Shown piece after piece: positions 1 through 10,531 of a stretch of DNA of 10,998 nt (positions are counted from its first letter, which is position 1; every line of letters begins with the position of its first letter). Location: the NCBI GenBank assembly GCA_035719045.1, contig DASTGO010000007.1:1-10998 (forward strand), written 5' to 3'. The stretch comes from DASTGO01 sp035719045. GTDB lineage: Bacteria; Actinomycetota; Actinomycetes; Actinomycetales; Kineosporiaceae. The notes under the pieces were generated by a model. It saw only the letters and a list, made by a program, of their open reading frames with translations. It was not told the DNA's origin and did not search any database. The position numbers and the translations under genes are program-made.

Positions 1-21
1 TCGGACCAGCCAGGAGCGCCG

Positions 22-1029
22 ATGTCCCCCGATACCCGTCCTCAGCCTGCCCGCGACTCCGTCTTCCGCGACCTGTCCGACACCGCCGCGGTGCCTGCCG
101 CCCCGCAAGTCCCGGCTCGGCGCAGACGGCCCGGCCTCGCCCGGACAGGTCGAGGGGGGCCCGGCCTTTCCTCGGTGGCCGCCGCGGCCGTGCTGTGGGG
201 GACGACGGGGGTGGTCGTCCGGCTGGTGCAGGCCTGCGCAGGGTTGTCCGCCGCGGCGATCGGGTGCTACCGGCTCGGGAGCGCGGCCCTCGTGCTGAGC
301 CTCGTCCGGCCCGCGATACTCGGTCGCGCGGCGCGGGCGCTGCGGCGCAGGCCCTGGCCCCTGGTGGTCTCCGGAACCGGGCTCGGCGCCTACCAGGCGT
401 TGTACTTCCTCGGGGTCCAGGAGGCCGGGGTCGGGATCGCCACCCTGGTCAGCCTCGGGGTCGCCCCTGTGGTCGCGCCGGCGGTGGCGGCGGCACGGCG
501 GCGACGGTGCCCGTCGGCGGGGTCGCTCGGCGTGCTGGTCGCGGCTCTGGTCGGGCTGGTGCTGGTCAGCCTGCCGGCGCTGGGCTCGGGTGGGCAGGGC
601 AGCGTCGCGCTCGGCGTGCTGGCCTCGGTCGGGTCGGGGCTCGGGTACGCCTTCACCGTGCTGCTGAATCGGCGGGTCACCGCGGACGTCGACCCGCTCA
701 CCCTGACCGCCCTCACCGGTGCGATCGGCGCCGCGGTCCTGCTGCCCGTGGCGCTGGCGGAGGGGCCCGTCGTCGTGACCGGTTGGGCTGCCGGGGCCGG
801 ACTGCTCTACCTCGGCGCGGTGTGCACGGCCCTGGCGTACGGGCTGTTCTACGGCGGGCTGCGGACCACGGCCGGTGATGTGGCGGTCGTGGTCACCCTG
901 CTGGAGCCGCTGACGGCGACCCTGCTGGCTGTGATCCTGCTCGGGGAGCCGATGACGGTGCCGACGGCGGTGGGCAGCCTGCTCATGCTCGGCTCGATCG
1001 TCGTCCTCTCCCTGCTGCCACGGCGGTAG
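22..1029 (+). CDS. DMT superfamily (EamA) transporter
   Basis: The product is a 335-aa integral membrane protein of the drug/metabolite transporter superfamily, a group of inner-membrane carriers that usually export amino acids or small metabolites. It has two EamA-like repeats, roughly residues 50-190 and 200-335, made almost entirely of hydrophobic segments (about ten). The typical first-helix motif AVLWGTTGVVVRL lies at 56-68, and the last helix ends at the C-terminal PRR. About 50 residues of Pro/Arg-rich, non-hydrophobic sequence precede the first helix, which is longer than usual. The ATG at 22 is nevertheless supported by AGGAG at 12-16 with a 5-nt spacer. The gene is followed by a strong hairpin and is separated from uvrA by its own terminator and promoters, so it is not co-transcribed by design. 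The fold family is clear; the substrate cannot be told. Confidence 0.85.
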   Translation: MSPDTRPQPARDSVFRDLSDTAAVPAAPQVPARRRRPGLARTGRGGPGLSSVAAAAVLWGTTGVVVRLVQACAGLSAAAIGCYRLGSAALVLSLVRPAILGRAARALRRRPWPLVVSGTGLGAYQALYFLGVQEAGVGIATLVSLGVAPVVAPAVAAARRRRCPSAGSLGVLVAALVGLVLVSLPALGSGGQGSVALGVLASVGSGLGYAFTVLLNRRVTADVDPLTLTALTGAIGAAVLLPVALAEGPVVVTGWAAGAGLLYLGAVCTALAYGLFYGGLRTTAGDVAVVVTLLEPLTATLLAVILLGEPMTVPTAVGSLLMLGSIVVLSLLPRR

Positions 1030-1039
1030 GTTGCCCGGT

Positions 1040-1082
1040 CCGCCCCGAACGCGACCCAGTTGGACGGCCGCGTTCGGGGCGG
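1040..1082 (+). terminator. Intrinsic-type terminator hairpin after the EamA gene
   Basis: A perfect 14-bp inverted repeat, CCGCCCCGAACGCG at 1040-1053 pairing with 1069-1082, encloses a 15-nt loop. It begins 11 nt after the stop codon at 1027-1029. There is no downstream U-tract, which is common for actinobacterial terminators. It separates the transporter from the uvrA promoters that start about 40 bp further on. Confidence 0.75.
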
Positions 1083-1119
1083 CGGGACGGCTGGTCCCAT
1101 CCCGTGGACAGGTGCGCGG

Positions 1120-1142
1120 TTGTCGGTGGCTGCCCGTACCGT
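1120..1142 (+). promoter_or_regulatory. Distal PafBC/RecA_NDp-type DNA-damage promoter of uvrA
   Basis: TTGTCGGTG (1120-1128), eight bases, then TACCGT (1137-1142) is an exact match to the published actinobacterial LexA-independent damage promoter consensus tTGTCRGTG-N8-TAnnnT. That consensus is recognised in mycobacteria through the WYL-domain activator PafBC. The predicted transcript start is about 6-8 nt after the -10 element, near 1149. The match is seen directly; its activity is inferred. Confidence 0.8.
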
Positions 1143-1154
1143 GAAGGAGCCATG

Positions 1155-1177
1155 TTGTCGGTGGCCCTTCCTAGGCT
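1155..1177 (+). promoter_or_regulatory. Proximal PafBC/RecA_NDp-type DNA-damage promoter of uvrA
   Basis: This is a second exact consensus match: TTGTCGGTG (1155-1163), eight bases, TAGGCT (1172-1177). The 12-mer GTTGTCGGTGGC is shared with the distal copy and shifted by exactly 35 bp, while the spacer and -10 bases differ. The expected start near 1184 would give a leader of about 33 nt to the uvrA GTG. Confidence 0.82.
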
Positions 1178-1204
1178 GAGTCGCGCCCAGACCCTGCTAT
1201 GTCC

Positions 1205-1208
1205 GGAG
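1205..1208 (+). promoter_or_regulatory. Ribosome binding site fixing the uvrA GTG start
   Basis: GGAG lies 8 nt before the GTG at 1217. The protein that follows begins MSDHLIVRGAREHNL, which aligns with the normal UvrA N-terminus, so the GTG start is preferred over any upstream codon. Confidence 0.7.
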
Positions 1209-1216
1209 ACTGATCT

Positions 1217-4384
<3,168 letters not shown>

Positions 4385-4429
4385 ACCCGGCACCGGCGCG
4401 GTCGCCCAGGAAGGTGGGCCGGCAGGAGA

Positions 4430-4474
4430 GGCCATCGGCCGGGGCGGGGCTGAGCCATGCCTTGGCCGGTGGCC
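4430..4474 (+). terminator. Candidate uvrA terminator hairpin
   Basis: GGCCATCGGCC (4430-4440) can pair with GGCCGGTGGCC (4464-4474) over 11 bp with a single U-G wobble in the plus-strand transcript. The loop is 23 nt, and the hairpin lies about 45 nt after the uvrA stop. On the opposite strand the wobble becomes an A-C mismatch, so it fits uvrA better than the converging gene. There is no U-tract and the loop is long, so this is tentative. Confidence 0.4.
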
Positions 4475-4546
4475 TGCAGCCCCTCATCGGGGTCGATCAG
4501 AGGAAGACAACGGGCTGTCGGCCGGGGCGGGCGGTCAGGCAGAGGG

Positions 4547-4557
4547 CGGTCGGTCGG
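4547..4557. repeat. CGGT short tandem repeat in the cyclase C-terminal tail
   Basis: Two and three-quarter copies of CGGT (read as GACC on the coding minus strand) sit just after the GGDEF domain. Third-position GC of the cyclase frame is 26 of 28 codons upstream and about 9 of 16 just downstream. In the frame obtained by removing one 4-bp unit it is 14 of 16, and that frame meets TGA at 4499-4497. The site is therefore a candidate frameshift point. Confidence 0.5.
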
Positions 4558-6660
4558 GGCGTCCGAGTCCGGGCGTGCCCTCGGCGGCATCGGGGTCGCG
4601 GGGGCCGCGGCCCGGGGAACCAGGTTCGGGTCGAGGGCGGCCACGACCCGGTCCCGGCCGCCCTCCTTGGCGGCGAGCAGGGCCTGGTCTGCGGTGTGCA
4701 GCAACTGCTCCAGGGTGGTGCCGTGCCGGGGGAAGTAGGCGAGCCCGATGCTCACGGTGACGTGGATCGTACCGGCCGGGGTGTCGACCTGTGTCCCCGA
4801 ACAGTGCCGGCGGATCTCCTCGGCTCGCTCCCGGGCCGCTTCGGCGCGCAGCCCCGGGAGGATGGCCACGAACTCCTCGCCGCCGTAGCGGGCCAGCAGA
4901 TCCGACGGGCGCATGCGGTGGCGCAGCCGCTCGGCGAGCGTGCTGAGGACGGCGTCCCCGGCGGGATGGCCGTGGAGATCGTTGATCCGCTTGAACCGGT
5001 CGGCGTCGATGACCAGAACGGTGAGTTCACGCCCCGCCCGGCGGCAGCGCTCGAGTTCCTCCGGCCAGCGCTGCATGAGGTAGCGCCGGTTGTGCAGTCC
5101 GGTGAGCTCATCCCGGAGGGCCTGCTCGGCCAGTTCGGCACGCAGCCGCTCGATCTCGGCGAGCTGGGTGCGCAGCCGTTCGTTCGCCTGCTGCAGTTCG
5201 CGGGCCTGACGGACCTCCTCGCTGACGTCCCGGGCCACGACGACCCGGCCGAGGAGCCGCCCGGACCGGTCCCGCAGCTCGGTCAGCCGGTAGTCCAGCA
5301 CGACCGTCCCGTCCGGCAGCGGGAGCAGGGCCCGCCCGGACCCGTCCGGGGCCAGTTGGGGGTCCGGCCCCAGCAGCCGGCTGACGTCCACCCCGACGAG
5401 TTCGCGCGGCCCGTCGGGCAGGCGCCGGGCCAGCCGGCGGGCGGCCCGGTTGTGGTCCACGATCAGCCCTTCGGCGTCGAGTACGAGGACCGACTCGCCG
5501 ATCTGCTCCAGGACGAGCTGACGGGCCACCGGGACGATCCGCAGCAGCCCCTGCCGGAACAGCGCCCAGCTCATCAGGACCGCGCTGATCGTGAACAGGG
5601 TCGGGGTGTCCCCGAAACTCCAGCCCCAGTGCAGGCTGACCAGCCACACCGCATTGCCTGTCACGGGGACGAGCTGGGCGATGATCATCGTGATGATCTG
5701 GCGGCGGTAGAACCCCGGTGACTGGCGCAGCGTGCGCAGCAGCACGGCTGTGCCGGTGGCCAGCAACAGGTAGCAGTAGGCGGTGTGCAACCAGAAGACC
5801 GGGCCCAGGGAGGCAGACATCACCGGCGGGTTTCCGGCGAAGGCCACCCGGCCGAGGATCAGGTGATGCCAGGGCTCGGTCAGCGCGAGCAGGACGGTCC
5901 CGGCCGGCTCGATGGCGAGCAGCGCGGACCAGTGCGCGTCCGGTCGCCAGCCCCGGGTCTCCAGTTGCAGGCAGAGCACCAGTGCGCCGGTCGCCGCGAG
6001 CGCGGCCTGGGGGACGATCAGCAGATCCAGCGCCTCAATGAGATCGGGGGAGGTCGCCGAGGCCGCCGAGATCGAGAGCGCCGACCAGATGCTGAGCACG
6101 AGCATCTCCGCCGTGAGCGTGACGGCCAGCGGGGTGCTCGCCCGCCTCCGCCAGGCCAGCCCCGCGACCGTGAGCGCGGTGACCGCGCCGAGGGCATGGA
6201 GCGGCAGGAGGGGGTACCACCTCACCATGCCGCCCTCGCTCTTCTCGCCTCGAGCGTCCGCCGTCGGTCGAAACGTAGCGCTGACCGGTCGTGCCCGTAC
6301 TGACATGTCCGGATCGGTGGGAATTCGAGTGATCTCCGTGTCGGGGGCGCCATCCCGGTTCGGTGCCGGGTGCAGTGGTTCGGCAACGCCTGCTGCGGCG
6401 CAGCCTTCGGGTGGTGCCGGGTATCCCCGGTGTCGCCTACCGGTACCGGGGCAGCCGGCAACGGGATGGGACCCGTGCTTCCGCCCGCCGGTCGACGGAC
6501 GCACCGGTCCGTGGAGGTGCCGGAGGCGGATGCCGCTGTGGAGGGTGTGGCGGTTCGTGGAGCGTGCCGTGCGGGAGCGGGCTCCGGGACGCCCCGGCCA
6601 GCGGACGCCACAGGTCGTCGTCGCATCCCGTGCCATCGCTCATGCGTCCCGGTTCATCCC

Positions 6661-6704
6661 GTAACGGGGATTTCGTCCCGGCCTCTTGATGTTATCCCCG
6701 TTAC
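6661..6704. promoter_or_regulatory. Perfect inverted repeat, candidate operator of the permease operon
   Basis: GTAACGGGGAT (6661-6671) faces its exact reverse complement ATCCCCGTTAC (6694-6704) across 22 bp. The arm centres are 33 bp apart, about three helical turns, so both arms lie on the same face of the DNA. It is locally less GC-rich than its surroundings and sits 86 bp before the permease ATG. A MurR/RpiR-type dimeric regulator encoded in the same operon is the natural candidate to bind it (inference). Confidence 0.6.
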
Positions 6705-6743
6705 AGTCGTTTCCTGGAGTGGCAGCCTCCCCACGCGCCTCCC

Positions 6744-6759
6744 GGGCCGGAGTCGGCCC
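6744..6759 (+). promoter_or_regulatory. Short leader hairpin before the permease gene
   Basis: GGGCCG (6744-6749), loop GAGT, CGGCCC (6754-6759) gives a compact 6-bp stem about 30 nt before the ATG. An alternative outer stem, TCCCGG (6740-6745) with CCGGGA (6764-6769), would compete for the same bases. It could shape translation of the first operon gene. In DNA this GC-rich it may also be chance. Confidence 0.3.
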
Positions 6760-6789
6760 CGCGCCGGGACGTCCACGAGTGGAGGGACC

Positions 6790-8277
6790 ATGGCCGGTAC
6801 CCAGCCTCAGTTGCGACGCGAGCTCAACATCTGGGAGACCATCGGCATCTCGGTGGCGTTGATGGCGCCGTCGATGGCCGCGAACATCAACCCGCAGGGC
6901 ATGGTCGGGACGGTGGGCCGGGCGATCCCGCTGACCTTCGTGCTCGCCCTGGTCGGCGTCCTGCTCGTCTCCTACACCTTCGTCAAGCTGTGCCAGAAGT
7001 TCCACCACTCGGGTTCGGTGTACGGGTTCGTCGGCGCGACGCTCGGGCCACGGGCCGGGGTGGCCGCCGGCTGGGCGCTGCTGGGCACGTACACCTTCTA
7101 CGGCGTGGTGACGTCGATGGCGTGCGGGCGCATCTTTGTGGCGTTCCTGGACGGGATCGGGGTGTGGAAGTCCCCGCCGGACTGGGCCGCCTTCCTGGTG
7201 GCAGCGCTCGCACTGGTCCTGGTGTACCTGCTCACGGTCTCCCCGGTGCGGCAGGGGACCCGCACCCTGCTCACCGTTGAGGTGCTCACCGTCCTGCTCA
7301 TCGTCGCCGTGGCGCTCATCGTCGTGATCCGGCTCGCGGCGGGCAACGCGCCCGGTGGCACGCACCTGACGCTCACACCGTTCGCGGTCCAGCCGGGGAC
7401 CGGCACCTCGGACCTCTTCCTCGGCGTGGTGTTCGGGTTCCTCTCCTTCGCCGGGTTCGAGGCCGCGGCCACCCTCGGCGAGGAGGCCCGTCATCCGCGC
7501 CGGGACATCCCCCGCGCCATCCTCGGCACCGCGATCTTCGGCGGGATCTACTTCGTCTTCGTCACCTGGGTCGAGGTGATGGGGTTCGGTGCGGACCCTG
7601 CCGGGATCAAGGCGTTCGGCAACTCCGGCTCGCTGATGGGCGACCTGGGCAGCTCCTTCGTCGGGTCCTGGGCCGGGGACCTGATCAGCTTCGGTGCCTC
7701 CGTCAGCGCGTTCGGCTGCGCGCTCGCGTGCGCGGTCGGCGCGTCCCGACTGCTGTACGCGCTGTCCCGGGACGGGGTGGGTCCGGCGGCGCTGTCCCGC
7801 GTCTCGGGCCGCCAGGGCACCCCGGTCCCGGCCTCGGTGATCGTCGTCGCGGGGATGTACCTGATCATCGCCGTGATGGCGCTGGTCTTCCGTTCGGACT
7901 CGCTGACCGTGTTCGTCAACTCCGGGGTGATGGGCACGCTCATCCTGCTGGTGGCGTACGTGCTGGCCACGCTCGGGGTGATCCGCCTGCTGTTCCTCGG
8001 CGCGGACCGGACCACCCCCCGCTGGCAGCTCGCGGTACCGGTCCTGGCCCTGCTCGTCCTGCTGTACACGTTGTGGCGCAACGTCTACCCGTACCCCTCG
8101 ACCGATCCGTCGACGGCGTCGTTCTGGCTGCCGATCGTGTGCGCCGTCTGGGTGCTGCTCGCCCTGGTGGTCATCCTGATCCGGCCGGAGGTGGCCCGCC
8201 GGGCAGGTGACCGGCTGGCCGCCGAGGAGGGTCTGAGCGCCGGCGGCAGCCGGGACGCCACCCGGGAGGCGGTGTGA
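6790..8277 (+). CDS. APC-family amino acid/amine permease
   Basis: This 495-aa protein of about twelve membrane helices belongs to the amino acid-polyamine-organocation superfamily of secondary uptake carriers. The N-terminus (LNIWETIGISVALMAPSMAA, 12-31) is the usual APC first helix. GFEAAATLGEEARHPRRDIPRAI, starting at residue 222, is the conserved helix-6/loop signature. ASRLLYALSRDG is the second family motif, in the loop after helix 8. The frame is open further upstream to 6370, but the ATG at 6790 is chosen because GGAGG at 6781-6785 precedes it, the family N-terminus begins here, and the candidate operator lies in the upstream extension. The stop overlaps the next gene by 4 bp (GTGA). 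Position as first gene of an operon with a gamma-glutamyl ligase suggests uptake of that enzyme's amine or amino acid substrate; the exact substrate is unknown. Confidence 0.9.
   Translation: MAGTQPQLRRELNIWETIGISVALMAPSMAANINPQGMVGTVGRAIPLTFVLALVGVLLVSYTFVKLCQKFHHSGSVYGFVGATLGPRAGVAAGWALLGTYTFYGVVTSMACGRIFVAFLDGIGVWKSPPDWAAFLVAALALVLVYLLTVSPVRQGTRTLLTVEVLTVLLIVAVALIVVIRLAAGNAPGGTHLTLTPFAVQPGTGTSDLFLGVVFGFLSFAGFEAAATLGEEARHPRRDIPRAILGTAIFGGIYFVFVTWVEVMGFGADPAGIKAFGNSGSLMGDLGSSFVGSWAGDLISFGASVSAFGCALACAVGASRLLYALSRDGVGPAALSRVSGRQGTPVPASVIVVAGMYLIIAVMALVFRSDSLTVFVNSGVMGTLILLVAYVLATLGVIRLLFLGADRTTPRWQLAVPVLALLVLLYTLWRNVYPYPSTDPSTASFWLPIVCAVWVLLALVVILIRPEVARRAGDRLAAEEGLSAGGSRDATREAV
8265..8269 (+). 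promoter_or_regulatory. Ribosome binding site of the glutamine-synthetase-like gene
   Basis: GGAGG inside the last codons of the permease gene, 4 nt before the GTG at 8274, decides the start. The GTGA overlap (8274-8277) indicates translational coupling to the permease. Confidence 0.65.
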
Positions 8278-9683
8278 CCACCCTGGCCGATCCCGTCCCG
8301 GGCGGCCGTCCCGGAGAGGTCGAACGGGCCCACCGGCTGGTCGAGGAGCTCGGCGCCCGCGGCGTGCACGGCGTCGTGCTGGCCTACGTCGACACCGCGG
8401 GGATCAACCGGGTGAAGAGCGTCCCGCTGGGACGGCTGCCGGCCGTCACCCGATGGGGGGTCGGGATGTCCCCGGTCTTCGACACCTTCCTCGCCGACGA
8501 CTCGATCGTCGCCACGGAGCATCTCGGCACCCCCGACGGCGACCTGCGGCTGTACCCGGACCTGGACCCGCTCGTGTCGCTGGCCGGCCAGCCCGGGTGG
8601 GCCTGGGCCCCGGTCGACCGGCTCACCCAGGACGGCACGGCGCATCCGGGCTGCAGCCGGACCTTCCTCCGGCATGCGGTGGGCCAGGCAGCCGAGCAGG
8701 GGTACGCGCTGCGGGCCGCGATCGAGATCGAGTGGGCGATCGGTCGGTCGGACGACCCGGAGGCGGCCGACGGCGGCTTCGTCCCGGCCTGCACCGGCCC
8801 GGCCTACGGTGGGAACCGGCTGGTCGAGCTCACCGACTACGCCGCGGACCTGCTCGCCGCGCTGGCGGCGCAGGGCGTCGACGTCGACCAGCTCCATCCG
8901 GAGTACGCCGCGGGCCAGTTCGAGCTGTCGGTGGCCGCCACCGACCCGGTCGCCGCGGCGGACCGCAGCGTTCTGGTCCGGCAGACGATCCGTGCGGTCG
9001 GGCAGCGGCACGGGCTGCGGGTCTCGTTCGCCCCGTCGGTGGTGGCCGGCGGGGTCGGCAACGGCGGTCACGTCCACGTGTCGGTGTGGCGGGGGGACCG
9101 GAACCTGCACGCCGGCGGTGACCAGCGCTACGGGATGACTCCGGAGGCGGAGGGCTTCGCCGCCGGGGTGCTCGCCGCGCTGCCCGCGCTGTCCGCCCTA
9201 GCCACCCCCAGCCCCTCCAGCTACCTGCGGCTGCAGCCCTCGCACTGGGCGGGGGTGTACGCGTGCTGGGGACACGAGACCCGGGAAGCCGCGCTGCGGC
9301 TCGTCACCGGGATGGTCGGGCACCGGGACCGGGCCGCCAACCTCGAGGTCAAGTTCGCCGACCTGGCCGCGAACCCGTACCTGCTGCTCGGCGGCCTGGT
9401 GGCCTGCGGTCTGGCCGGGCTGCAGCGCGGGCTCCGGTTGCCCCCCGAGGTCACCGGTGATCCGGCCCGGCTCGCGGAGTCCGAGCTGGCGGACCTCGGC
9501 ATCCGCCGCCTGCCGACCGGGATCGAGGAGTCCCTGCGGGAGTTCTGCAGGTACCCGGTCCTGCTGGAGGCGCTCGGGCCGCCCCTGGTCGAGGCGATCA
9601 CAGGGGTCCGTCGCGGTGAGGCGGCCAGGGTGGCCGGGTTGGAGCCCGCCGCCGTCGCCGAGGCGTACCGGTGGGTGTACTGA
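8274..9683 (+). CDS. Glutamine synthetase-like gamma-glutamyl ligase, FluG/NodGS/GlnA4 type
   Basis: This 469-aa protein has the full GS fold: beta-grasp N-domain with YVDTAGINRVKSVP (38-51) and PDGDLRLYPDL (87-97), then the catalytic domain. Metal and catalytic residues are in place: E151/E153 (EIE), E210 and E217 in HPEYAAGQFE, GNGGHVH (262-268), R337 in HETREAALRL and E358. However, the features that bind ammonium in true GSI are missing. The FDGSS segment is replaced by MSPVFDTFLADDS, and the Glu flap (PGYEAP) by PSHWAGVYACWG. The RIEVR motif is NLEVK (356-360), as in FluG and plant NodGS. It should therefore use ATP to join glutamate to an amine rather than to ammonia. Characterised Streptomyces relatives act on ethanolamine (GlnA4) or polyamines (GlnA3). 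Neighbours (permease, RpiR regulator, amidohydrolase) fit a catabolic role. Starts with GTG; its last 13 bp overlap the regulator gene. Confidence 0.9.
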   Translation: MTTLADPVPGGRPGEVERAHRLVEELGARGVHGVVLAYVDTAGINRVKSVPLGRLPAVTRWGVGMSPVFDTFLADDSIVATEHLGTPDGDLRLYPDLDPLVSLAGQPGWAWAPVDRLTQDGTAHPGCSRTFLRHAVGQAAEQGYALRAAIEIEWAIGRSDDPEAADGGFVPACTGPAYGGNRLVELTDYAADLLAALAAQGVDVDQLHPEYAAGQFELSVAATDPVAAADRSVLVRQTIRAVGQRHGLRVSFAPSVVAGGVGNGGHVHVSVWRGDRNLHAGGDQRYGMTPEAEGFAAGVLAALPALSALATPSPSSYLRLQPSHWAGVYACWGHETREAALRLVTGMVGHRDRAANLEVKFADLAANPYLLLGGLVACGLAGLQRGLRLPPEVTGDPARLAESELADLGIRRLPTGIEESLREFCRYPVLLEALGPPLVEAITGVRRGEAARVAGLEPAAVAEAYRWVY

Positions 9684-10531
9684 ACCGCCCCGAGACGGTC
9701 CCGGAACGGATCCGGGCCTGGCTGCCGGACCTGCCACCCGCCGAGCGCCGGGTGGCCCGGCTGGTGCTCGCCCACCACCCGCTGGCCGGGCTCGACACCG
9801 CCTCGGCCCTGGCCGCGCAGGCCGGGACCAGCACGCCGACCGTGCTCCGGCTGCTCGCCCGGCTCGGGTTCGACGGCTGGGCCGACTTCCAGCGGGCCAG
9901 CCGGGCGGAACTGGCCGATCGGCTGGCCGGCCCCGCGGACCTGTACCCGCCGGACGACACCCGCGAGGCGGGCGGCCCGGGCGCGGTGGCGTCGGCCGTG
10001 GCCTGCTCCCTGGCGTTGGTACCCCGGGCCGAGGTGGACACCGCGGTCCGGCTGCTCGCCGATCAGCGGCGCCCGGTGTGGACCGTCGGCGGCCGGTGGA
10101 GCGGGGTGCTGGCCGACTACCTCGCGATGCACCTGCAGCTGCTGCGACCGCTGGTCCGGCGGGTCGGGCAGGTCCCCGGCGGGACGGCGGGCGCGCTGCT
10201 GGACGTCGACCGGCGCGCGGTCGTCGTCGCCTTCGACTACCGGCGGTACCAGTTCGACGTGATCGCATTCGGCGGTCAGGCGGTCGACCGGGGAGCCGAG
10301 CTCGTCCTGTTCACCGACCACCTGGTGTCGCCGCTGGCCGGCCGGGCGCGGGCGGTGCTGAGCACCACGGTGGACGCCGGTTCGCCCTTCACCGTGCTCA
10401 GTCCTGGGATGGCCCTGGTCGACACCCTGGTCGCCCGGCTGGTGGACGTCCTCGGAGCGGCGCCGCGGGCCCGGATGGCCAGGTACGACGAACTCGCGCT
10501 GGGCCTGGTGCAGGGGGTGGACAGCGGATGA
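9671..10531 (+). CDS. MurR/RpiR-family transcriptional regulator (HTH-SIS)
   Basis: This 286-aa regulator has an N-terminal HTH_6 domain (about 4-80). LPPAERRVARLVLAHH precedes the recognition-helix segment TSTPTVLRLLARLGFDGW (53-70), with the family's TV-R-LGF-G pattern. The C-terminal part (about 122-255) is a divergent SIS domain, normally the binding site for a phosphosugar or other small effector; WTVGGRWSG (137-145) and VVVAFDYRRYQFD (184-196) match the typical sheet and loop. It starts with GTG at 9671, with GAGG at 9660-9663, inside the end of the ligase gene (13-bp overlap). It ends with an ATGA overlap into the amidohydrolase. A regulator embedded in a catabolic operon most likely controls that operon; the inverted repeat at 6661-6704 is the best visible target. 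The effector is unknown. Confidence 0.92.
   Translation: MGVLNRPETVPERIRAWLPDLPPAERRVARLVLAHHPLAGLDTASALAAQAGTSTPTVLRLLARLGFDGWADFQRASRAELADRLAGPADLYPPDDTREAGGPGAVASAVACSLALVPRAEVDTAVRLLADQRRPVWTVGGRWSGVLADYLAMHLQLLRPLVRRVGQVPGGTAGALLDVDRRAVVVAFDYRRYQFDVIAFGGQAVDRGAELVLFTDHLVSPLAGRARAVLSTTVDAGSPFTVLSPGMALVDTLVARLVDVLGAAPRARMARYDELALGLVQGVDSG

Larger units (their letters stand above)
6229..6789. other. Divergent intergenic region between the cyclase and the permease operon
   Basis: This 561-bp stretch holds no convincing gene. Open frames exist on both strands, but they lack family resemblance and a good start. It must contain the promoters of the minus-strand cyclase and the plus-strand permease operon. 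Visible structure includes a 7-bp stem CCCCGGT/ACCGGGG at 6425-6431 and 6445-6451, the 10-bp palindrome CCGGTACCGG at 6440-6449, the 11-bp inverted repeat at 6661-6704 and a leader hairpin at 6744-6759. I could not place a convincing -35/-10 pair with normal spacing. Confidence 0.6.

Noticed and set aside
1083..1216. LexA/SOS box upstream of uvrA.
   Set aside because: No GAAC-N4-GTTC-type palindrome is present; the damage-response signal here is the PafBC-type promoter pair.
4414..5721. A 435-codon plus-strand open frame opposite the diguanylate cyclase.
   Set aside because: It is a shadow of the cyclase gene; its translation is low-complexity Gly/Arg/Gln/Pro-rich with no recognisable family.
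6422..6429. A third copy of the operator arm (TATCCCCG).
   Set aside because: Only eight bases are shared and the flanks differ from the arm at 6694-6704; this is expected by chance in such DNA.
6661..6704. GlnR box (GTnAC-n6-GAAAC type) because the arms begin with GTAAC.
   Set aside because: The second half-site at the required spacing is TTCGT or AACAT, not GAAAC-like, so the nitrogen regulator GlnR is not supported by the motif.
6370..6789. N-terminal extension of the permease frame by about 140 codons.
   Set aside because: The extension has no hydrophobic or conserved sequence, covers the inverted repeat, and the ATG at 6790 has a good ribosome site and the normal family N-terminus.
6640..7494. 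A 284-codon minus-strand frame over the start of the permease gene.
   Set aside because: His/Arg/Asp-rich shadow of a membrane protein gene; no family resemblance and it would cover the operon control region.
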